Below are positions 55,879 to 64,000 of a stretch of DNA of 64,000 bases, one piece after another. The notes beneath the pieces were generated by a model. The model was not told the origin of the DNA, searched no databases, and saw only the letters and a list, made by a program, of their open reading frames with translations. This stretch comes from Microstegium vimineum (taxonomy: Eukaryota; Streptophyta; Magnoliopsida; Poales; Poaceae). The DNA lies in contig CM039126.1 in assembly GCA_022036555.1 (NCBI GenBank), positions 31,767,925 to 31,831,924 on the forward strand, given 5' to 3'. The translations under genes were made by a program, and so were the position numbers. The stretch's first letter is position 1; every line of letters starts with the position of its first letter.

Positions 55879-58039
55879 TTACTGATGGCTGGGATCGCGC
55901 GCCGCCGGGTCATCGAGGGTCGTCGACGTTCTGTTTGTCGAAGCACAACCGTCATCCCTTCCTCCGTAGTTCTCCCCATCATCCTTTTTCTTCTTCACCC
56001 ACTTCTTTTTCTTCAACCCCCCATTAAGGAATTTCTTCACGAGATTGCAATCCTTGAGGGGGCCATGGTTCGGGCAGGGTTGCTCCAACATTTTCTTGAA
56101 GTGGTCGTTAACCTACCCGCCCCCTTTTTCTCTGTTCCTTTCTGTCGTCGCGACGTGCAACGGATCGTACCATGGCCGATTTCGCCCTTTCTTGTGAGGG
56201 AGGATCGAGGACCCTTCGACTCCCGCTCCGTTGTGCCAGCCTCTGTCGACCATGCTTCGGAAGGTGGCGCTGACCGTTTCCTTGTCCAGGGAGTGGTTTG
56301 TGATGACGTCAAGCGGCTCCTTCGTTGTCTTAGGCTTTTCACGTCCTGGTTTGTGAACCAGAGACTTGCCAGTCGTCCCTGTTAGGAACGTGGTGATGAC
56401 GTCGCTGTGGGCCGCGTCCGGGAGCCCGTTACACCATCGGGAGAGACGGCGAGTGCACTCGTGAAGAGCCTCGCCCTGCTTCTGTTTTCCATTCCGGAGG
56501 TAAATTGGTGGCCGGAAATGTGTCGGGACCCGCACGCGTGTACATACGTGGGGGAAAACAACGTGGCCCGATGAGTTCCGGGTTAACATCTCGACCCTTG
56601 CTAGGGTCGTGCTGCCCGACCTGGTGTGAGTATCTCTCGCATCGCCCGTCATCGTCATTTCTATTGCTATGCTTGCGATCGTTGCTCTCCAACCACGCTC
56701 CGGAGCTGGGAAGCCGTCTGACCGGAGCCTGGTCTCTTGCAAGGACCAACTTTGGTTTCTGGCGAACGGAGTCCTCGGGTGGCGGCGTGTTTCGCTGCGC
56801 CCTTGGGTAAGTCAGCGGTAACCTGTCATCCTCGAGCATGCGGCACTGCCCCTCCCGAGCTTGGGCTCGGGGGCCGGCTGCCGGCCGAGGGTTTAGCTGC
56901 TGCTCGAGGAGGGCGCGCTTGTTGTCGATCTGATGGCGGGCATCGTCGAGCTCGTCCTGCCAAGCGCACATAGCGTCGAGCTTGACATGCGGTGGAGTGT
57001 GAACCTCCGAGTTCTCGGGGAGGATTTTGTTTCCATCTTCGTCGAGGTCGCGCATGGCTTCCTCGGGGGTGGGCTTTCTCCCGTCGCACATGAAGCACTC
57101 CCGCGAGGGGCCCTCGCTGGCCTCGGGAGTGACAGGCTCGGCCCCCGTACTATCGGAACTGGAGAGAGTGGGGTCTTCCTCAGTTAGGAGATCATAGAAT
57201 GACTCGATAGTCCCCACGAACTGGTCATTAGGGGTGTTGATCATCTTCAGAGTGATGAGCCACTCAAGGATGGACGCGATGCTGACAAGACCGAACGGGT
57301 ACGTGACTGGGACACCTGCATCCAACGGCGTACCTCCATCGATTTGGATGGCTGCGTCGACGTGGGAGAGCGCCTGTCATAATGCATGGCTCGGGGAGGG
57401 TCGCGGTGCCCTACTGCCCTTGGCGCGCCGACACGGCCTGCGTCTGCAAAGAAGTGGATAGTCGCTGCCTTCGGAGGATTGCTCATCAGAAGCGTAGTAT
57501 GCCACCCTCTTTGCGTTCGAATTTCTCCCCATGTCGAGGTTGGGGAGGAGGTCATCAGCGTATCCTTTGGGGTTCCGGTGGACCTCCTTCATTGTGGTGA
57601 CGGCCCCGAGGCGACTGTCACCTGTCGGCGTTTCGTTGTCATCGGAGCTGGGATCTGAGTCTAGAAGGTAGTCATACTGGGAGCGCTCGAAATGCAACAC
57701 GGCTTGCTTGGCCGCGTGATCGATTTCGTGGTTGCCGTCGTCAGAGTCCCCCACGCCGCTCATGAACGCCTCGAGCGGGTGGAGTCCTCTGTCGTCGTTC
57801 TGGGGGGTTTCTTCCCCAAGTCCGGTGATGTTGGCTCTGGGGCCTCGCGGCCCGAGGGCCTCAACCGGTGCATCCCTGTGTAGAGCCGGGGAGTCCTTGT
57901 CCGAATGGGTCAGGGTGTCGACGACCTGGTCCGGCGAAGGCAGCACGCGGGTGAGGGTCCCGTCCGGGGAGCAAGTGAACTTCAGGCTTCCAAAGTAGAT
58001 GAAGGAGAGCCCAGGGTTGTCGGAGTTGCAGGAGGCCAT
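55879..58039 (-). pseudogene. Gag-like polyprotein remnant of the outer gypsy element
   Basis: Minus-strand frames in series: 58039-57377 (starting MASCNSDNPGLSFIYFGSL, 54 nt from the 5' LTR), 57325-56429, 56742-56113 and 56091-55879. The first two are acidic and Pro/Arg-rich, with RECFMCDGRKPTPEEAMRDL and WQDELDDARHQIDNKRALL. The third contains LHECTRRLSRWCNGLPDAAH and FLTGTTGKSLVHKPGR, a recognisable piece of the gypsy Tat-lineage capsid (consensus LRxYxRRFSxxCNxLPxxxD, FxxGTT). The last contains CPNHGPLKDC, a zinc-finger-like remnant. The N-terminal half of the capsid domain appears to be missing. The frame changes show decay. It would have formed particles, perhaps also using proteins from autonomous relatives. 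Confidence 0.65.
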
Positions 58040-58071
58040 TCGAAACCACTAAGGAGTCGCGACACACAATG

Positions 58072-58090
58072 CACCCTACCTGGCGCGCCA
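58072..58090 (-). other. Primer-binding site of the outer gypsy element
   Basis: On minus the sequence is TGGCGCGCCAGGTAGGGTG, two nucleotides from the 5' LTR. It resembles primer sites reported for grass RIRE2/Dasheng-type elements. Confidence 0.65.
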
Positions 58091-58092
58091 AC

Positions 58093-59372
58093 TGTCGGTG
58101 TTTAAAACTACCAACGAATAAATTTGTACGCGTGTCGAATTCCGAATGGTGAGACAAAGGGACAAGAGGGTTATACTGGTTCGGGCAAGAAATCCCTACG
58201 TCTAGTGTGTAGTTTCTCGTGTTCCTTATCTCTGCATGGAGGGGGTTTACAAGCTGGTCGAGAGGGGGGTATGAGCCCCAGGTCTTTGAATGCGTCGATG
58301 TGGGAATGTGTTCTAGCTCCATTGCTTTATTGTTCGGTGTCTATCGTCATCCCCCTTGCCCTCCTTTTATAGTCGCAAGGAGCTCAAGGGGGTTACAAGT
58401 GTGTGCCGAGAGGGATCTACCTGGGAGGCCGTGCCTCATCCTTGCCTTGTTCTGGAAGGATAAGGAGCTCTCATAATACTACATTCCTATTGCCTTTGTA
58501 CTTTGGTCGGAGGCTAGGTGTCGTGTCGGCCCTTCATCGCACCGCCGGAGAACGCGGGGGGGGGGGGATCCGGTTGAGCCCGCAGTAGGATAGAGGTATG
58601 GTGGCCTATTATTTCGTCGGCGGGTACACCGTTGTACCTACTCCCAATTCTTTTTGTATACGACAAGATTCCTCCATCCCTGGCCAATGGACTCCGTTAT
58701 CTTGAGGGGCCCCCTGTACCTGATGTACCCCGTCCGGAGAGTTCCTGTAGGGTCCGAGGACGCGTGAGACTGATTTCGCTTCGCGAGAGGCATGATTCCT
58801 ACCTGCCCAGGAGCCCTGCCCCGTCCCGTCCCCGATTGGGGAACTTGACATGTCTCCATTCGGGCAGGAGTCAGTGTGTTATCCTGAGCCCCGGATTATA
58901 CGGGGCGTACGATTCTTCATGGTTCTATACCTCCGTTCTTATCTTGTAGAGGGTGCGTCGTCGGCAGCTAAGGATTAGCGGCCTCTTCTCCTGGGATAAG
59001 GGCAAACAGGTCATTCCTTTACCGTTGACGTGCCTCCTGGGACCCATGGCCCTACTGTGAAGACCTGGGCTGGTTTGAGCTAGGAATGTTGATACGGGTG
59101 GAGATACGGGCACGTCTTCCCGGATGGCGGAGTTGCCTTCCCTACGACGTCAGGCGAGGCGGAGTCACGTCTGCCCAGGGCACGTCTGCCCGGGACACGT
59201 CTGCCTTCCTGGGCCAGCTAGACGGTGGCCCCCGCACCCTTTCCCCCATGGGCTTATGGGCTGCGGTGATTTATCTCTGATGGACTTCCCACCTTCTCTT
59301 GGACAGTTGCCAGTAAGTCTTTTGGTCGTTGATTATTTTTTGAATGTTTACCGTTAAATTAGGCATCCGACA
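58093..59372 (-). repeat. 5' LTR of the outer gypsy element
   Basis: TGTCGGTGTTTAAAACTACC to ATCCGACA, 1,280 bp, paired with 35044-36296. A shorter G11-12 run is present at about 58557-58567. Confidence 0.9.
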
Positions 59373-59382
59373 ACTGGTCAGA

Positions 59383-59860
59383 CTGGTGTGTACATGGTGT
59401 TACACGGATTACATGTTTTTGTATTATATTTATAAACAAAACTATAATAACATGTGTATATATTCTTATAATATAGACAAAAAATGAATTTCACAGCAAC
59501 GGTTAGTCCAATAATATAGATTTAAGAATATAAGGGCTAGAGCTAAGGTCCTAACGCTACAAAAATATGAGGATCTATGACAATTCTTCTGTGACGATGA
59601 GTCAATAAATCAATAAGTCATTCTGTTTTATGAAGACTCTTAGGAGGAGAATAACTTTCTAACGAAAATTATGTGTTCGTCATTAAAACGCAATAAAAAT
59701 CATGATAACCTAGAGAAGTAGTTTATTTACGGCGATCCATATTCCATCATAACATGCTATTTTGGAGTTCTCATAGATTATTGAGAATATTAGCATGTAA
59801 GTTTACTAGATTAAAAAATAAGCTAGCATAAAAAGTCTTAAGCTGATCTGGCTCCCTCCT
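59383..59860. other. AT-rich spacer to the right of the outer element
   Basis: After the WSD codons of TNP2 (59374-59382) the coding similarity stops, so the rest of that gene is deleted or displaced. Short GTGACGATGAG/TCATTAAAACG-type motifs could be degraded CACTA subterminal repeats. No gene is seen. Confidence 0.35.
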
Positions 59861-59891
59861 GTGTGTGGGCCGCAAAGCCACCTCAGGCCTC

Positions 59892-59936
59892 GGCCCAAGC
59901 CAACACACGAACGTGGAGTGTATATATATATTGGAG
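59892..59936 (+). promoter_or_regulatory. Candidate plant core promoter
   Basis: GGCCCA (59892-59897, a site II-like element) is followed by a TATA-like GTATATATATATTGG (about 59920-59934) and a CT-rich leader. A GC-rich tract follows that could be a 5' exon. The downstream sequence is cut by an LTR at 60403. The call rests on arrangement only. Confidence 0.35.
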
Positions 59937-60070
59937 CTCTCCCCTTCATTCGGCTACTGTTGGCCTATCCTTTCATGCCACGTGGCCCAATTCTGCCAAC
60001 GCCTCTCGATCCTTCCCTAAAAGACTCCGGACGGCGTAACTCAGCCCGTCAAAGGAAAACAAAACGGCAT

Positions 60071-60303
60071 CTCGCTCCGCCTCGCGGCCTCTGCCTGAGT
60101 CCTTTTCCCCTCCACGTCTACCGCGCACGGGATGTCGTGCTCGACCTCGCTCCTCCTCGCCGCCTCCATCTTGGTCCTTTTCCCCTCCCCATCTATACCG
60201 CGCGCGCACACGAATGCCGCGCCCAATCTCGCTTCGCCTCGCCGCCTCCGTTTTGGTCCTTTTCCCCTCCTCGTCTACCACGCACACGGATGCCGCGCCC
60301 GAC
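60071..60303. repeat. Three-unit GC-rich tandem repeat (75-82 bp)
   Basis: Units at 60071-60145, 60146-60227 and 60228-60303 share CTCGCxxCxCCTCGCxGCCTC, GTCCTTTTCCCCTCC and a C-rich CGTCTACC(G/A)CGCAC block. The open frame at 59861-60397 passes through it, but its composition is dominated by the repeat, so it is not called as a gene. Confidence 0.75.
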
Positions 60304-60402
60304 CGTGCATCTCTCGACCACAGATTCCTCCCCACTCTGGCAGCACACGTCGATGCGGTGGTCGCAGCGACAATGTCTAGGGAACGGACGGGAATAGGGT
60401 GG

Positions 60403-62016
60403 TGTTGACATTTCTAACATCATTACCAAAAGTAGATTAATTTCTATTTCTGATAATGTCACCAAAAAATGGTTAACCACCTCTCATGCCACTTAAGCCA
60501 AGATGTCATCCACAGCATGACAGAGAGATGCAGTATTGAAATATGCAATTGCTCCTCTAATAAATATAAATGTGTATCTACAAGCGTACAGACAATACCG
60601 ATGCAACATTTTTAACCAGGAATATTACAGGTATCGTTATTTATATTTTTACCACTGGAAAGGGAATGCTAAGGAATAAATGAGTAATGAGTATCACTGC
60701 ATGTGTAATGGAGAGTTTCCATCTATCTCTCTCAACACAGGGTAAGAGTCACATAAAATATAGATAATGAATGAATAGTGACGAAAGATAAATATACTGA
60801 TCAGCATATATAACCACATAAAATAATGATAAACACCTCAACAGATATTCTAGCAAGTCATTAGCATGAGATTAGGATGAACTACAAGAATATTTCATAA
60901 GTTATTTTAACTATAAAGTCTAGCATACTATGATTAGTGCAATTATACTTGACAATCATGGCGAGATAAGAAGATTACACTCATGCATAGTGAGATTACT
61001 AAGGAAGATGAGAAACATAGCAATCACTTCCCCGTAATGGTTCTGATCTGCCTGCCCTATAAACGGGAGGAGGACTACAAAGGACTCAATAGGACTCTCA
61101 CTCCCACGATCTAACTTACGATCCAGAATATAGGGTATAGTCGTAGATAAATACAGTATAGGCACCACGCCTACACAATATTTGTCATTTACCCATAGTA
61201 CTGATGGATAAACACTATAAAATCCTAAACATGAATATAACTCAGATCTAACGAAGTCAAGCATATAATCATAATAAACTAAGAACAATATAATTGAGAA
61301 CATAATCGAATAGATTAAAATCATAATAAATATAATGAAATAGAGCAAAGTCATATTCATAATATTGAAGAACAATGAAGAACTAGAGAGAGAATTACCA
61401 AGAATCCTCTTGACAGATCCGAAAACCAATCCAAGGTTGGCTCCTTCTAGTTCTAATCCTATATAGCTATGCTAAACTAGAGATCTAGTTGATGTGGTGG
61501 CTCTAGGGCTTGATCAGGGGCTTCTCCTCTTGAGATGAATAATGAATAATGAATTGTTCTTCTTCTCCTCAGGGTTAGGGGCCTTGCTTATATAGCCTTC
61601 TCAGATGAACGTCGGCCGTCGGATCAAACCGACCAAAGGCGAAGGGTTTAGATTGATCCTCAAAGGCGGTGGAGCACGATCCGCGAGGGGGAGCATGATT
61701 GGCTCCCTAGCCAGGGCGGCTGCCCAAGGGGGTAGCGCGGGCGCCCTGCCCTTGGGCCCACTGGCCCTCTCGTTTCTTCCCATGTCTTCTTGACCCTTCT
61801 AGAGTATTCTTTTTCCCATGGATGATAATTATCTCTATGTAAACCTTACATGTCGGCCTTTCCTCCATATTTTCTGATAACCCCCTGCAGAAACAGACAT
61901 TCACCAAAAATCGTGGAATTCTGTCAGTATAAACCCTAATTCTAGCTATTGGTTTCATATAGATCCTTTTCCTTGTTTAGTTGACGGTCGAATTTGGTAC
62001 TTAAGGACCATCAAAG
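60403..62016 (-). repeat. 3' LTR of the truncated element
   Basis: 1,614 bp. The first 1 kb diverges from the 8635 LTR apart from scattered blocks (for example TGTATCTACAAGCG), while the last 450 bp aligns well. It is therefore a related subfamily. Confidence 0.65.
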
Positions 62017-62590
62017 ACTCCCCCAAGCTTATCTTTTGCTCGTCCTTGAGCAAAGATAGACTCATTGATGAATCAGGAGTTGCTGCAATGCTTTCATGCC
62101 TTAAAGGTACATATGCTTTCAAATAAGATCTCATCTCCGAGTTAGATCAACTATTAAGACTTAAAACTTACTCATTTTACCTTCCACCATGGGGCTTGTA
62201 ACCGTCACCTGCGTCTTGAGCAGTTGAAAGATAGAACGGTCAAGTCAAGCGCTATGTTTCTTGCTCTTTGATCAACTATAACTCCGGAGTTTTTGCAGAT
62301 TTTTCAAATAAAACTTAGAGATTCCTTGTATGACTCTCTCAAATCTCTCTTTGGTGGTATTTCTGGATCCTCACCAAAGCATTGATGGTGTATGTCTTTC
62401 AAGATATGTAGTATTTGGCATAGTGACATCTCTTTTCCTCTTACCCTACTTCTAATATGGCTGTTGATATCTGGAGCTTATAGGTGGGAGATAGAGTATA
62501 CATACTTACAAGACATTTATTGCATAGTCAAATTGTGGATCCAGAGGAACAAGTCAATAAGTCAAATCAAGATGTGCATATGTGGCGAAT
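60403..62590 (-). mobile_element. Truncated LTR element related to the 8.6-16.2 kb element
   Basis: An LTR (60403-62016) starts TGTTGACATTTCTAACATC and ends GGACCATCAAAG, where GGACCGTCAACA is expected. It shares ATATAGCC..TCAGATGAACGTCGGCCGTC, TTCTGTCAGTATAAACCC and GGTACTTAAGGACC with the other two LTRs. A polypurine tract (AAGCTTGGGGGAGT on minus, 62017-62030) and about 560 bp of interior homologous to 9894-10460 follow. Homology stops near 62590. Only the 3' end of the element remains. Confidence 0.75.
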
Positions 62591-64000
62591 GAATAGTAAC
62601 CTTGCATAAAGGGTCATTTGAAAACCAAGTGCAATAGGTATGGTTTCAAGGCAGTTGATGGACCTTTCATGTTTATTTATAAATACTTCCCTTCTTTGTT
62701 TCATACGTGGTGAATATATTTGCATTCTTTTGGCCAATACAAAGTGCTGCTATTGCACATGTTTGTGATTCCTAAACATCATCCTATTGTTTCAGTCTTT
62801 AACCTCAGCTGCTTGATGATTTCATACAAACTATTTTTGAAGATGGGAAAGGAGGCTGTATCCTAATTTTTCCTTGTTCATTTTACTATTTGTAAGGACA
62901 TGTTAATAGCTTCTACTAAATTTTTTTTTGGCCATTTAGCCTCTTGTGTTGCATGGCCTTTGAATATAGTTTCTGTTATAAATGACGGTGAAACGGTCTG
63001 ATGTTCTTCCTCCAAAGATTAGTTTCTTCCTTTGTCATGTACACATATTCGTTTGATTGCCTCATCATAGCTTCGCTTGATGTGTTGTATCAGGTTTTAT
63101 ACTTCCAGGTTGTTAATATTTTTTTTATGCAGTCAACCACATTGAGCAAATTTAGCTGAAATCTATTTTATTTGTATCCTCTTTGAAAATGTATCTACCT
63201 AGACTCAACATTTTGTCCATACCACCGCCATGTTTGTTTGAACAAAACAGTGCAATTTCTATTATTTTAGTTTCTTTTGTGTATTATGTTTTCAAGGTTT
63301 GTACACTCATAGGTAAAATAGTCTTAAGATTAGTGAGTTTGCCTGGGAATACAATTTAGAACCAACACTCAATCCCCATTTGTCATATGTCAAGAGCTTG
63401 CAAGTTTAGAATATGTGTGGCAGTTTATCTTTATATCTATAATACTTACAACAAATTGGCAGCAGGCAAACATTTCTTTGTGTGAAGTGGTACTGTTAGC
63501 TAGAAGGCGGACCGTAGGGGACTACAGGAGTCATATCATTATATCTAATTTGAACATGTTTTGTTAGTTTTACTTTTTACATAATTAATTATATATTATC
63601 ACATGTATAACATAAATCCAAGCTCCTTTCAATCAAAATTGGCAGCTTGAATAATTTGTAGTTAACAAAGAATTAAGTAAGTTAACAAATGCATCATTTG
63701 TAGTTCGACACTAGCAGACAAAGCAATTCGATATATCTATTCTTTCAGAGCATACATTATTTATCTTATTACACAACAGAGCACACTTGGATTCCAAAGA
63801 GAGTGGACCATGGAGTAGTCTAGTACTAGACTACTAGTACACACATGCTAGAGCATAATAAATGGCTTTAACAACAGAGAATGGAGTATTAGTTGACTAC
63901 TAGTTCCTATATGTACGTGTTAGAACATCTGTATATCAGTTGATTTCTAGAGAAAAAAAGACCACCAGTACTAACACGCATATGCTAAGCACGTCACCGT
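62591..64000. other. AT-rich region without recognised feature
   Basis: About 1.4 kb of AT-rich sequence reads like intron or intergenic DNA. No frame longer than noise, no element termini and no RNA gene were recognised. A short palindromic run (CTAGTACTAGACTACTAG) lies near 63820. Confidence 0.4.

Larger units (their letters stand above)
35044..59372 (-). mobile_element. Non-autonomous Tat-like gypsy element (RIRE2/Dasheng-like), host of the copia insertion
   Basis: Two LTRs (35044-36296 and 58093-59372) flank a 21.8-kb interior that includes a 13.6-kb nested element, so the element proper is about 10.7 kb. Flanks ACTGA and ACTGG agree at 4 of 5 bases. The primer site at 58072-58090 places the 5' LTR on the right. 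It carries gag-like sequence on minus and two genes on the opposite strand, but no protease, RT, RNase H or integrase. It must have moved with enzymes from an autonomous relative. It is inserted in the TNP2 gene of a CACTA element. Confidence 0.75.

Noticed and set aside
59861..60397. 178-codon plus-strand frame as a host gene
   Set aside because: Most of it is the three-unit tandem repeat, frames are open on both strands and no domain is seen. Described instead as repeat plus possible promoter.
60956..61429. 157-codon minus-strand hydrophobic frame
   Set aside because: It lies inside the LTR at 60403-62016, is AT-rich and has no counterpart in the related LTRs.

Overview
This is a repeat-dominated stretch of a grass (Poaceae) nuclear genome, most likely a panicoid such as sorghum, sugarcane, Miscanthus or maize. 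The inference rests on the mobile-element families: a Sirevirus-type copia element with an iMet primer site, a Tat-like gypsy element with an antisense Transposase_28-type gene, En/Spm (CACTA) genes, Stowaway and Mutator-like MITEs. I see no intact host gene, no tRNA or rRNA gene and no CRISPR array. Almost every coding segment is a transposon gene or a decayed fragment.

Layout. 1-842: decayed plus-strand reading frame with in-frame stops. 1502-5114: minus-strand remnants, namely a GRF-zinc-finger-like two-exon pseudogene and a Lys/Ala-rich gene; an AT-rich inverted repeat lies between them. 6249-18572: a multi-exon En/Spm TNP1-like (Transposase_24) gene on plus, with a 7.6-kb non-autonomous gypsy-type LTR element (8635-16210, minus) in one intron. 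The gene is followed by an array of about 18 CACGTG-like units and a CACTA terminus at 19530. 19531-22030: a DUF8039/ULP1 (C48 protease) transposon gene on plus, interrupted by a CACTA foldback MITE. 22030-33450: AT-rich DNA with a Mutator-like MITE (perfect 9-bp target duplication), a Stowaway-like MITE, a three-level nest (MITE carrying a MULE-like MITE and a solo Sirevirus LTR that itself carries another MITE), a (TA)n microsatellite, an RDR1-like first-exon fragment, a LINE RT scrap and a CACTA MITE with an ATC duplication.

33455-59390 is the main nest. An En/Spm TNP2 gene is cut at 35044 by a 24.3-kb gypsy insertion (35044-59372). That element encodes only a decayed gag on minus plus two intron-containing antisense genes on plus, and no pol. 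One antisense gene is in turn cut by a 13.6-kb copia/Sirevirus (38837-52479) with a perfect ATCTT duplication. The Sirevirus still carries gag, protease, integrase, RT/RNase H and an env-like third ORF, all on minus, but with several lesions including YVND in place of YVDD in RT. By eye its LTRs differ by about 2% and those of the outer element by about 5-6%, which agrees with the nesting order.

59390-64000: a GC-rich promoter-like and tandem-repeat segment, then a truncated third copy related to the 8.6-16.2 kb LTR family (60403-about 62590), then AT-rich DNA where I recognise nothing.

All family assignments come from reading motifs by eye, so splice sites and decayed ends are approximate.
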